Assembly: GCF_028682455.1 (NCBI RefSeq)
Contig: NZ_JANHLD010000001.1
Coordinates: forward strand, 682,001 to 746,000
Direction of reading: 5' to 3'
Length of the DNA: 64,000 nucleotides
Origin: Pseudomonas putida
GTDB lineage: Bacteria; Pseudomonadota; Gammaproteobacteria; Pseudomonadales; Pseudomonadaceae
Part shown: positions 1 to 7,358 of the stretch, one piece after another
How the letters are laid out: every line of letters begins with the position of its first letter
Numbering within the stretch: the stretch's first letter is position 1
Notes under the pieces: model-generated
The model's input: only the letters and a program-made list of their open reading frames with translations
Database searches by the model: none
Told to the model about the DNA's origin: nothing
Translations under genes and position numbers: made by a program

Positions 1-2430
1 GGAGTTGACCGTCTGGTAGTAGGTCTTGTCGAACAGGTTGTTGGCATTGACCTGCGCGGTCCAGTGCTGGTCGATCTTGTATTCGACCAGGCTGTTCCAT
101 ACGGCATAGCCGGACTGCTCGAACGAGTACGCCTCTGCCGAGCTCAGGCTGCCGTCAGGCAGGCGGTGCTGTACGAAGCCGCTCTTGTAGCTGTCGCTCT
201 GGATGGTCGCACCCAGGCCAACTTTCCAGCGTTCCAGCTCGCCCGGCAGTTGGTAGGTGGTGAAGAACTTGAACAGATGCTTGGGCGTTTGCGTGCTCAT
301 CGGCTTGCCGTCGTTGGCCGAGTCGCCTGCGGTGCGCTGTTTGTTGAGGTTCAGCGTGTAGCCGACGATGGCCTGCCAGCCCGGCGCCAGTTCACCGGAT
401 AGCTCGGTATCGATGCCCTTGCTCACCACTTCGCCGGAGGCGGTATAGAAGCCGTTGCCGGTACTCACCGCCTCGTTCTGGCGCTTGGTGTAGTACAACG
501 CCGAGGAGAGATTCAGGGCACCGCCGAGCAGTTCGCCCTTGGTACCGAACTCATAGGTTTCACCCTCGATCGGGTCCAGTGGGTGACCGCTCTGGGATTT
601 ATACGCGGTCTGGGGCGAGAAGATCTCGGCGTAACTGGTGTACAGCGACCATTGTTCGGTCACCTCCAGCACCAGGGCGCCAAATGGAGTGACTTCGCCG
701 CGGTTGCTTTCCTTGACCCGGTTATCGGCGTTGAAGCTCGGCACCACGGTGCGCACGTTGTCGCGGTAGTCCGAATAGCGCGCGCCCAGGGTCAGGTGGA
801 GCGGGTCGGCAAGCTGCGCCTTGAGGGTGGTGTAGGCGCCGGATTTTCGCTGGTTCCAGTCCGGGTTGTAGTAGTAGATCCCGGGTGTGGGCGGTTTGGG
901 CATGGAGCCGGCGTCGCCGGTGTTGATGTCGAACGGTACGTTGATGGCGCTGGGTGTGGTCAGGTCGCTGTGGTCGGAGTAACTGCGCATGACTTCGGCG
1001 TAGTCGGCACCGACCAGCAGTTCATGTTGCAGGCCGAAGGCGTTGAATTTACCGGAGACGTTGGTATCGAACAGGTCTTGCTCAATGCTGTAGCCACGGA
1101 TGAAACGCGAGAAGATCGTGCCATTGGTGACGTTCGGGGTGACCGAGCTCTTCACCTCGCCGATGTCCTGGGTGGAGTCGAATTTGCTCTTCGTGTAGCT
1201 GGTGTTGATCTTCCAGTTGTCGTTGAAGGCGTGCTCGACCTTGGCGAAGTACTCGGTACGCTTGTAGTTGTTGGCTGACCAGTCGGCAGCCAGCGAGGTG
1301 CTGCGCGAGGCGCCAAGTTCTGTACCGTCCTTGTAGCGCACCAGCCCCCGGTCCCAATAGCCATCCATGTCGCGCCATTCGTAGGTACCGCCCACTGTCA
1401 GCAGGGTTTCCGGCGTCAGGTCGGCTTCCAGGGTGCCGAACACCACGTGCTTCTCGCTGTCGGCATTGTCGTAGAAGTACTTTTTGTCTTCATACGACAT
1501 GGCCATCCGGCCGCGCAGGGCGCCATCGAAACCCAGGGGGCCGGTAACATCCACTTCGGTACGGTAGTTGTCCCAGCTGCCTGCCGACTGGCTGACCTTC
1601 AGTTGGTCGTAGGCCAGCGCACGCTTGCGAACCAGGTTGATGCTGCCACCGGGGTCGCCGGTACCGCCATACAGGCCATCGGAACCGCGCAGCACCTCGA
1701 CGTGATCGTAGGCGGTCATGTCTGGCAGGGTGTCGAAGGCCTCGTTGCGCAGCATCGGCGCACCGCCATCCGTCTGGATGCTGCGAATCACAAAGCCCCG
1801 GGAGTAGATCTCGTTCTTCGAGTCGTTGCCGCCCACTACGGTGATGCCGGTGGTCTGGTCGAGCACCTGGGTCAGGCTGCTCAGGTTCTGGTCTTCCATG
1901 CGCTGCTTGCTCATGACCGAAACCGATTGCGGCGTTTCACGCAGGCTGCGCGGTGTCTTGCCTCCTGCACCGATGGCGCCGGAGGTGTAGGAGCCGGTGT
2001 TCTCGGTAAGCTCGCCCAGGGTGGCGGCCCCGACGACGCTGGTGGCAGCCAGCGCCACGGCACCGGCGGAGGCTGGCTCGGCAGGTATCAAGCGAAAACC
2101 ACCGTTGCCCATGGCCAGTGCCTGCAGGCCACTGCCGGCAAGCAGGCGCTCCAGCGCCTGGTCGACAGTGAAGCGTCCGTTCAGTCCGCGGCTGTGCTTG
2201 CCTGCCAGATCGGCGGGCTCGAAGGCGATGTTCAGGCCAGTCGCGCGGCTGAGTTCGGTGAGTGCAAAATCCAGCGAACCTGCCGCAATGGAGAACTCAC
2301 GGGCAGCGCTGGCGCTGGCAGGATCGGCCGCATGGACGAACGGAACGGGGCTCAGGCCGAGGCCCAGGCAGAAAATGGCGTGGCGAACGGCGATGCGAAG
2401 GGACGGGTGGTGAGTCACGATGATTCTCAT
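1..2430 (-). CDS. TonB-dependent siderophore receptor (C-terminus cut by window edge)
   Basis: Outer-membrane ferric-siderophore receptor of the FpvA/FoxA/FecA signalling type. The reading frame stays open from the ATG at 2430 to base 1, giving 810 residues, and the last visible codons read NANNLFDKTYYQ, which is typical of the final beta-strands. Probably only a few tens of residues are missing. After a signal peptide there is an STN domain (about residues 30-110), which contacts the FecR anti-sigma. Then come the plug (RETPQSVSVMSKQRM, EVLRGSDGLYGGTGDPGG) and a 22-strand-type barrel. It lies 79 bp downstream of its FecR gene on the same strand. There is no clear ribosome-binding site. A Fur-like sequence covers the start codon, and an in-frame GTG at 2418 is an alternative start. 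The siderophore cannot be named from sequence alone. Confidence 0.9.
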   Translation of the reverse strand, partial: MRIIVTHHPSLRIAVRHAIFCLGLGLSPVPFVHAADPASASAAREFSIAAGSLDFALTELSRATGLNIAFEPADLAGKHSRGLNGRFTVDQALERLLAGSGLQALAMGNGGFRLIPAEPASAGAVALAATSVVGAATLGELTENTGSYTSGAIGAGGKTPRSLRETPQSVSVMSKQRMEDQNLSSLTQVLDQTTGITVVGGNDSKNEIYSRGFVIRSIQTDGGAPMLRNEAFDTLPDMTAYDHVEVLRGSDGLYGGTGDPGGSINLVRKRALAYDQLKVSQSAGSWDNYRTEVDVTGPLGFDGALRGRMAMSYEDKKYFYDNADSEKHVVFGTLEADLTPETLLTVGGTYEWRDMDGYWDRGLVRYKDGTELGASRSTSLAADWSANNYKRTEYFAKVEHAFNDNWKINTSYTKSKFDSTQDIGEVKSSVTPNVTNGTIFSRFIRGYSIEQDLFDTNVSGKFNAFGLQHELLVGADYAEVMRSYSDHSDLTTPSAINVPFDINTGDAGSMPKPPTPGIYYYNPDWNQRKSGAYTTLKAQLADPLHLTLGARYSDYRDNVRTVVPSFNADNRVKESNRGEVTPFGALVLEVTEQWSLYTSYAEIFSPQTAYKSQSGHPLDPIEGETYEFGTKGELLGGALNLSSALYYTKRQNEAVSTGNGFYTASGEVVSKGIDTELSGELAPGWQAIVGYTLNLNKQRTAGDSANDGKPMSTQTPKHLFKFFTTYQLPGELERWKVGLGATIQSDSYKSGFVQHRLPDGSLSSAEAYSFEQSGYAVWNSLVEYKIDQHWTAQVNANNLFDKTYYQTVNS

Positions 2431-2434
2431 TAGC
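2416..2434 (-). promoter_or_regulatory. Candidate Fur box overlapping the receptor start codon
   Basis: Read on the minus strand, GCTAATGAGAATCATCGTG matches the 19-bp Fur consensus GATAATGATAATCATTATC at 14 of 19 positions. The receptor ATG lies inside it. Its left half, GCTAATGAGAA, is identical to that of the candidate box ahead of the second sigma gene near 12450. Fur control of siderophore receptors is well established in pseudomonads. The position over the start codon is unusual. Confidence 0.5.
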
Positions 2435-2509
2435 AGATGGGATCTGATCTGTATGCCGTGCCAGATCGAAAACCCCTTCACGGATCGCGAACTTTTTTAT
2501 CGTGCTGCC

Positions 2510-3478
2510 CTAGGTGCTCAGGCGCACCCAGTAGCGCGTCAGGGTGTGCAGCTGCAAACCATGGGAACGTGCTAGGAAGGCCAGGGTGGCGTCGGTGTCT
2601 GCCAGGTTGAAGTTACCGCTGATCGGCCGGTGGGCGATCTCTGGCGCGCAGCCCAGGTAGCCGTTGCGGTAGCGGCCGAGCTCCTGCAGTACATTGGCCA
2701 GCGGCATGTCGCGCACTGCCAGCAGGCCGTCGCGCCAGGCCGCGGATTGCGCGGCATCGCCGGTCAGGCGATGGGTGGCAGTAGCCTCCAGTTGCCAGAT
2801 TTCCCCGGCCTGTGCGACAGCGGCATTACCGCCCCGCGGGTGCATGCGTACCGCACCTTCGGTGACGCCCAGGCGGCAGGACTGTTCGTCCAGCCGTACG
2901 CTGAAGCGGGTGCCCAGGGCCTCGAACATACCCAGCGCAGTACTGACGCGCAGCACGCGCCGGGTCGGACTGTCGCCATCCTTGCCGCTGATCAGGTGCA
3001 ATTCACCCCGCAGCAGTTCGATATCACGGGCCACAGCGTCGAAACGCAGGCGCACGGCGCTATCGGTATTGAGCTCAAGCAGGCTGCCGTCGGCCAGCGT
3101 CCATCGGCCGCGTTGCCCGACCTGAGTGCTGAAGTCGGCCTGCAGACGCTGCCAGGGAATGGTTTGGCGGGTTGTCCAGGCTGTAGCGCCGACCGCTGCG
3201 AATACCGATAGCAGTTTCATCATCTGCCGTCGTTGCAGGCGAGCCTCCGGCAATTTCTCCAGGGCCTGCATGGCCAGCTCCGTGGGTACTCCGGCAAAAC
3301 GCCCGCCCAGGCTCTGGATGCGTGCCCAGGCCAGGCGATGCGTATCGGCACGGGCCAGCCAGGCATCGAAGGCCAGGCGCGTAGCCTGGTCAGGTTGGTT
3401 GTAGGTGAGGCGAATCGACCACTCGATGGCCTGGTCGACCACCTCGGCTGGCAGCGAGGGCAGGGCGGCGCCGTTCAT
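2510..3478 (-). CDS. FecR-family anti-sigma regulator
   Basis: Inner-membrane signal transducer that holds the ECF sigma factor and passes on the signal from the loaded receptor. The 322-residue protein starts at the ATG overlapping the sigma-factor stop codon (ATGA, 3475-3478), so the two are translationally coupled. An in-frame extension ten codons upstream is unlikely to be used. It has an N-terminal cytoplasmic DUF4880-type segment (residues 13-55, with WLARADTHRLAW), one membrane segment near residues 83-103, and a FecR domain (GRWTLADGSLLELNTDS, LISGKDG). A C-terminal STN-like region ends in GYLGCAPEIAHRPISGNFN. RRQMMK just before the membrane segment resembles a loose twin-arginine motif, as reported for FecR proteins. 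The receptor gene follows. Confidence 0.9.
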   Translation of the reverse strand: MNGAALPSLPAEVVDQAIEWSIRLTYNQPDQATRLAFDAWLARADTHRLAWARIQSLGGRFAGVPTELAMQALEKLPEARLQRRQMMKLLSVFAAVGATAWTTRQTIPWQRLQADFSTQVGQRGRWTLADGSLLELNTDSAVRLRFDAVARDIELLRGELHLISGKDGDSPTRRVLRVSTALGMFEALGTRFSVRLDEQSCRLGVTEGAVRMHPRGGNAAVAQAGEIWQLEATATHRLTGDAAQSAAWRDGLLAVRDMPLANVLQELGRYRNGYLGCAPEIAHRPISGNFNLADTDATLAFLARSHGLQLHTLTRYWVRLST

Positions 3479-3978
3479 AGCGCGTCCTCGAACACTCGTT
3501 TGTAGCAATGGCGCAAGGCCTTGGCGATATCCCGCTCGACCGTGGACAACGACACCCCCAACTGCTCGGCGATCCGAGGACAGGGCAAGCCGTCCAGTTG
3601 CGCCAGAAGGAAGGCGACACGCACCCGCGCTGGCAACTCGTCGAGCAGGCGGTCGATGGTCACCAGTGCCTCGATGGCCAGGGCATTGGTTTCCGGTGAA
3701 GGGATGTCTTCAGTCGGTAGATGGGCCAGGGTTTCGAGCCAGGCCCGCTCGATGTCGCGATGGCGCCACAGGTCGATGACCAGCCCGCGAGCTACGGTAC
3801 GCAGGTACGCCCGTGGCTCCAGCAGCGCCTGGGCGTGGCGGCGTTGCAGAACGCGCACGAAGGTGTCCTGGGCAAGGTCCGCCGCATCCGCGGCATTGTT
3901 CAAGCGATGGCGCAGCCAGCCCTGTAGCCAGCCATGGTGTTCGACGTAGAGATGTTCGATGGGGTGTTTGCCAGACAT
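3475..3978 (-). CDS. FecI-type ECF RNA polymerase sigma factor
   Basis: Sigma-70 family ECF factor of 167 residues, predicted to direct transcription of the adjacent siderophore receptor. Region 2 includes DLAQDTFVRVL (residues 34-44) and region 4 the helix-turn-helix around LPCPRIAEQLGVSLSTVERD (131-150). The ATG is preceded by a GGAAGGA ribosome-binding site six bases upstream. A candidate Fur box lies about 30 bp upstream. The FecR gene overlaps its stop codon by four bases. The order sigma, FecR, receptor is the classic cell-surface signalling arrangement, so the iron role is inferred with good confidence. The inducing siderophore is unknown. Confidence 0.92.
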   Translation of the reverse strand: MSGKHPIEHLYVEHHGWLQGWLRHRLNNAADAADLAQDTFVRVLQRRHAQALLEPRAYLRTVARGLVIDLWRHRDIERAWLETLAHLPTEDIPSPETNALAIEALVTIDRLLDELPARVRVAFLLAQLDGLPCPRIAEQLGVSLSTVERDIAKALRHCYKRVFEDAL

Positions 3979-4009
3979 GCCGTTCCTTCCACTGCGGCGG
4001 CTTTTAATT

Positions 4010-4028
4010 GTAAATCGGTCGCATTATC
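4010..4028 (-). promoter_or_regulatory. Candidate Fur box upstream of the first ECF sigma gene
   Basis: On the minus strand the 19-mer begins with a perfect GATAATG half-site and matches the Fur consensus at 12 of 19 positions. It sits 32 bp before the sigma ATG, where repression by iron-loaded Fur would be expected. The right half is weak. Confidence 0.4.
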
Positions 4029-4251
4029 ACTCAGTGCGTAGGAAAAGAAACCCGTGTTTGATGCGCAGAACATCTTCGACCGCGTTCGACCGCGAGTACG
4101 TATCGGAGCGCGAAAGCAAAGGTGCCTTAGAACTTTTTCCTGTTTACCGGTCTATGTGGATAGGCACATCCGATTGTCAGGAACGAACCTTCAGGTTTCC
4201 TGCAGCCGGATGGCCACACGCCCAATTGTCCAGCAGAGGTTGTCTTCGCTC

Positions 4252-4620
4252 ATGAAATTCCATGTCCCACGGATGGTGCTCTTCGGCCTGTTCGCGTTCG
4301 CGGCAATGGGCTCGGCATCGGCAACACAGGTCAACACCTCAACCCCGCCCGTCGCGAATGTACAGGCGGCGGCCGGCAACCCATGGGCGACGCTGGCCAG
4401 TGAGCCGGCCGGGCCGTTGCTGGCCCATGACGACCGCTACCGGCATGATGACCGTTGGCATGATCGTCGGGACGATTGGCGTCGCGACAACTGGCGCCGG
4501 GATCAATGGCGCAGGGAGCAGGCCCGCCGCGAAGCTGCCCGCCATCGTGATTGGGAGCGCCACCATGACCGGGCCATGCGCCACCGTTACGAGGATGACC
4601 GCCGCTACTATCGGCGCTAG
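4252..4620 (+). CDS. Exported Arg/Asp/His-rich hypothetical protein
   Basis: Unrecognised 122-residue protein. The ATG at 4252 follows an AGAGG sequence and begins a clear signal peptide (hydrophobic run MVLFGLFAFAAMGSASA). A longer frame reaching back to 4054 adds a stretch with no exported-protein features and is not preferred. The mature part is short and becomes very rich in Arg, Asp, His and Trp, with repeated DDWRRDNWRRDQWRRE-like units and an end of YEDDRRYYRR. Such low-complexity tails are common in small periplasmic proteins, sometimes linked to metal or acid stress, but no function can be claimed. It stands alone, with a REP-like repeat just downstream. Confidence 0.7.
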   Translation: MKFHVPRMVLFGLFAFAAMGSASATQVNTSTPPVANVQAAAGNPWATLASEPAGPLLAHDDRYRHDDRWHDRRDDWRRDNWRRDQWRREQARREAARHRDWERHHDRAMRHRYEDDRRYYRR

Positions 4621-4654
4621 TGCAATTGATCGCGGGGCAAGCCTGGCCACCGGA

Positions 4655-4715
4655 TGGCAGACCTTGTGGGAGCTGGCTTGCCAGCGATGAGGGCAGTGCA
4701 GCTTGCCTGTCACAG
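4655..4715. repeat. REP-like palindromic element
   Basis: Contains GTGGGAGCTGGCTTGCCAGC followed by GATGAGGGCAGTGCAGC. The same block recurs near 29525 and 47958 with few changes. It is non-coding and lies between the exported protein and the convergent DUF2986 gene. Confidence 0.6.
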
Positions 4716-4821
4716 GGGGCCTGAATGACGACCGCTTTGCGGTCGATCGCCGGCAAGTCCGGCTCCTACGAAGTCTGTGCAAGGCTGTTGCTTGCCCTGC
4801 GCCAGCCGCGCAGCGGGGCGC

Positions 4822-4980
4822 TCACTCGCAGGTTAGCTCCGAGTCCTGGCTGCCTTCAGCGGCAAGCTTCAATCGATCAGCCTTGCTGATGTATTTAGGC
4901 TTGTTCTTCGGCGCCAATTTGGCACTGGCCTTTTTGGCGTGCGCCTTCAGTAGCTGCTTGATCTTTTTTTGACGGTTCAT
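4822..4980 (-). CDS. DUF2986-like small basic protein
   Basis: Short gene of 52 codons on the minus strand, starting at the second of two tandem ATGs (4983 or 4980). The product is highly basic: it begins MNRQKKIKQLLKAHAKKASA and continues with KLAPKNKPKYISKADRLKL. This matches the small lysine-rich DUF2986 proteins of gamma-proteobacteria as I recall them. Their function is unknown. Lys and Arg content suggests nucleic-acid or ribosome contact, which is only inference. A plus-strand frame covering the same bases has no family features and is treated as a shadow. Confidence 0.7.
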   Translation of the reverse strand: MNRQKKIKQLLKAHAKKASAKLAPKNKPKYISKADRLKLAAEGSQDSELTCE

Positions 4981-5113
4981 CATTCAACCCGGCTCGTGGA
5001 TGCTTGAATGATACCAGCCCCATCCCGCAATAGCCTTTACTCGCACAGTCGCGTTTGAACGCGACTGTAAAATTGCTGGCTAGTAGTCGGGCGTATTGGT
5101 TGGAGGTGTTGCA

Positions 5114-5668
5114 ATGACAACGATCGATGTGAAATCCCGATTCGAAGCAAGGCTACTTCGTCCGGCACACCCTGGCAGTGATACGTCGTGGGCGTTTGTC
5201 GTACTGCCAAGAGAGGCGAGTGAACAGCTTCCGAGGCGAGGAAGAACCACAGTCGAAGGCACAATCAATGGGCACCCTTTCCAGGCCACCCTTGAGCCGG
5301 ATGGTCAGCTCAGCCATTGGCTGCAGGTTGGTAGCGCGTTACTCGAAGCCGCAGGCGCGGTCGTCGGGGATATCGTCACACTCGAACTCGCCCCCGTGAA
5401 GAAGGAGCCCGAGCCTGACATCCCAGCAGATTTTCAGGAGGCCTTGGCCGCCACGCCCGAGGCTCGTGAGGCCTGGAACAATACGACGACCATCGCACGC
5501 GTAGACTGGATCCACTGGATGACTTCAGCCAAGCAACTCAAGACGCGCGCCAAACGAATTGGTGATGCCTGCGAAATGCTTGCATCCGGCAAGAAGCACG
5601 TCTGCTGTTTCGACTCGTCCGGCTACTACAGCAAGGCATTCCGTGCGCCCGAGGCAGAAGACATTTAA
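5114..5668 (+). CDS. DUF1905 / YdeI (OmpD-associated) family protein
   Basis: A 184-residue soluble protein. The ATG at 5114 follows a GGAGG ribosome-binding site, which decides it over an in-frame upstream codon. The N-terminal half (about 8-95) reads as a DUF1905 beta-barrel (FEARLLRP, TSWAFVVLP, TTVEGTINGHPFQATL). The C-terminal half carries a YdeI/OmpD-associated helical region (FQEALAATPEAREAWNN, WIHWMTSAKQLKTRAKRIGDACEML). Members are described as bacteriocin-protection or OmpD-associated proteins, but their biochemistry is not settled. It ends in an odd Cys- and Tyr-containing tail (CCFDSSGYYSKAF). Single gene, no operon partner. Confidence 0.75.
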   Translation: MTTIDVKSRFEARLLRPAHPGSDTSWAFVVLPREASEQLPRRGRTTVEGTINGHPFQATLEPDGQLSHWLQVGSALLEAAGAVVGDIVTLELAPVKKEPEPDIPADFQEALAATPEAREAWNNTTTIARVDWIHWMTSAKQLKTRAKRIGDACEMLASGKKHVCCFDSSGYYSKAFRAPEAEDI

Positions 5669-5837
5669 CAGGTGCCATGCGTTGATTACGCCTGACAATG
5701 CATTCACCTCTGCTTGCCGCTGCTGAGATCCTGCGAGACCTGAGAAGCCACATCGTCTGTTTGGATTACTGATCGGTGCGGCCGTGCTTGTACCTTGTTG
5801 CTCAGGCACACGGACCGGCACGACCCGAGGAGATGGC

Positions 5838-6377
5838 ATGACCCCCACCGATCAACTGGAAACGCGTTTGCGCATGCTTGAAGACGCCGAGGCGATTCGC
5901 CGGCTGAAAGCGCGCTACCTGGCTTGTTGCGACCTCAAGGATGCGCAGGGCATGCGCGACTGCTTCGCGCCAGGCCCGGTGCGCATCGACTACGGCCGGA
6001 TCGGTGAGTTCGAGGACCGCGATCAGCTGGTGGCGATTTTTCAGGCGCTTGGCTGCCATCCCCACGTCGTCGAGATGCATCACGGCGTCAACCCGCAGAT
6101 CGATGTGCTCGATCATACCCAGGCCCGCGGCACCTGGGGCCTGCATTACCAGAGGATCGACACGCGCTCGCGCGTCATCACCCAACTCGGTGCGTACTAC
6201 GAGGATGAGTACCGCAAGGTCGACGGCCAGTGGAAGATCTCTGCCACGCGCTGCGTTGTAACGTCCACCTTGGAAGCGAGCTACGCGGACACTGCACCCG
6301 GTGTGCGCTTTGCCGGGATTCAGCCGATCGCGATGCAGTCCACTCACTCCGCAGCACAGGGGTTCGCAAATGAATAA
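5838..6377 (+). CDS. SnoaL-like (NTF2-fold) protein
   Basis: A 179-residue protein of the nuclear-transport-factor-2/SnoaL fold. The pattern EDAEAIRRLKARYLACCDLKD near the N-terminus is the usual opening of SnoaL_4 proteins, followed by a central HHGVNPQIDVLD and a C-terminal YEDEYRKVDGQWKIS strand. The start at 5838 has a GAGGAG ribosome-binding site. Its stop overlaps the start of the next gene (an SDR) by eight bases, so the two are translationally coupled and probably act on one substrate. SnoaL-fold proteins include dehydratases, isomerases and hydrolases of small hydrophobic molecules. The substrate here is unknown. Confidence 0.75.
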   Translation: MTPTDQLETRLRMLEDAEAIRRLKARYLACCDLKDAQGMRDCFAPGPVRIDYGRIGEFEDRDQLVAIFQALGCHPHVVEMHHGVNPQIDVLDHTQARGTWGLHYQRIDTRSRVITQLGAYYEDEYRKVDGQWKISATRCVVTSTLEASYADTAPGVRFAGIQPIAMQSTHSAAQGFANE

Positions 6378-7236
6378 CGATCTCAGCAATCGGGTCGCGG
6401 TCGTGACCGGCGCGTCGCGCGGTGCCGGCAAAGGCATTGCGCTGGCGCTCGGCGCGGCAGGCGCGACGGTCTACGTGACCGGCCGCTCGCAGAACGAGGG
6501 CGACGCGCCGTTGCCAGGCACGATCCACGCGACCGCGCGCGAGATCGACGCATTAGGCGGCAAGGGCATCGCTGTCGCGTGTGATCACGCCGATGACGAG
6601 CAGGTGCGATGCTTGTTTGAACGGGTCGAACGCGAATGCGGGCGGCTGGACATTCTGGTCAATAATGCGACCTTTCTGCACGATCAACTGATTGAGCCCG
6701 GCCCGTTCTGGGAGAAGTCGCTCGATCTTGTCGACATCCTCGATGTCGGCTTGCGCTCGGCCTATGTGGCGAGCTGGCATGCGGCTGCGCTGATGGCTAA
6801 GCGGCGGGGCGGGCTGATCGCGTTTACCTCGTCATTCGGCGCGAACTGCTACATGCACGGTGCTGCCTATGGCGCGCAGAAGGCCGGTGTCGACAAGTTC
6901 GCCAAGGACATGGCCGTTGACCTTCGCCCCTACGACGTTGCGGTGGTGTCCATCTGGATGGGCCCGCTGCGCACGGAGCGCACGACACGCGCATTGGAAG
7001 ACCACCCGCAGCGGTACGAGGACTTCTCGTTTGTGCTGGAAAGCCCGGAGTTCACCGGGAAGGTCATTCACGCGCTGTATTGCGATCCGAACCGGATGAC
7101 GCAATCCGGGCAGGTGCTGATCGGCGCAGAAGCGGCGCTGGCGTATGGCATTGTCGATCTGGACGGCAAGCAGCCTGCCTCTTATCGCGAGCTGCTGGGT
7201 GGCCCGGTGCAGGCGCATCCGGCGATTGTCGAATAA
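6370..7236 (+). CDS. SDR-family NAD(P)-dependent oxidoreductase
   Basis: A 288-residue classical-type short-chain dehydrogenase. The Rossmann motif TGASRGAGKG is at residues 14-23, the structural NNAT near 96, a catalytic Ser in FTSSFGA, and the Tyr/Lys pair in YGAQK. Its length and the insert after the Rossmann motif resemble the DHRS1-like subgroup. The ATG at 6370 overlaps the end of the SnoaL-like gene, which points to a two-gene operon. Cofactor preference is not certain: an Arg follows the second strand (VTGRS), which favours NADP(H). Substrate not predicted. Confidence 0.85.
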   Translation: MNNDLSNRVAVVTGASRGAGKGIALALGAAGATVYVTGRSQNEGDAPLPGTIHATAREIDALGGKGIAVACDHADDEQVRCLFERVERECGRLDILVNNATFLHDQLIEPGPFWEKSLDLVDILDVGLRSAYVASWHAAALMAKRRGGLIAFTSSFGANCYMHGAAYGAQKAGVDKFAKDMAVDLRPYDVAVVSIWMGPLRTERTTRALEDHPQRYEDFSFVLESPEFTGKVIHALYCDPNRMTQSGQVLIGAEAALAYGIVDLDGKQPASYRELLGGPVQAHPAIVE

Positions 7237-7358
7237 CGGGGCACCCGGCGAGATCATGTCCTGGGGACCGGCCAGCGGCCATCGCTTAAAAGCGCGGGAC
7301 TTCAGGGTGAAAAACCGGATAATGGCGGCCAATTTGTTTTGCTCGATGGTAATCCCGC

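Noticed and set aside
4703..4972. Plus-strand frame of 89 codons over the DUF2986 gene
   Set aside because: It crosses REP-like sequence and has no ribosome-binding site. The minus-strand frame gives a recognisable lysine-rich protein.
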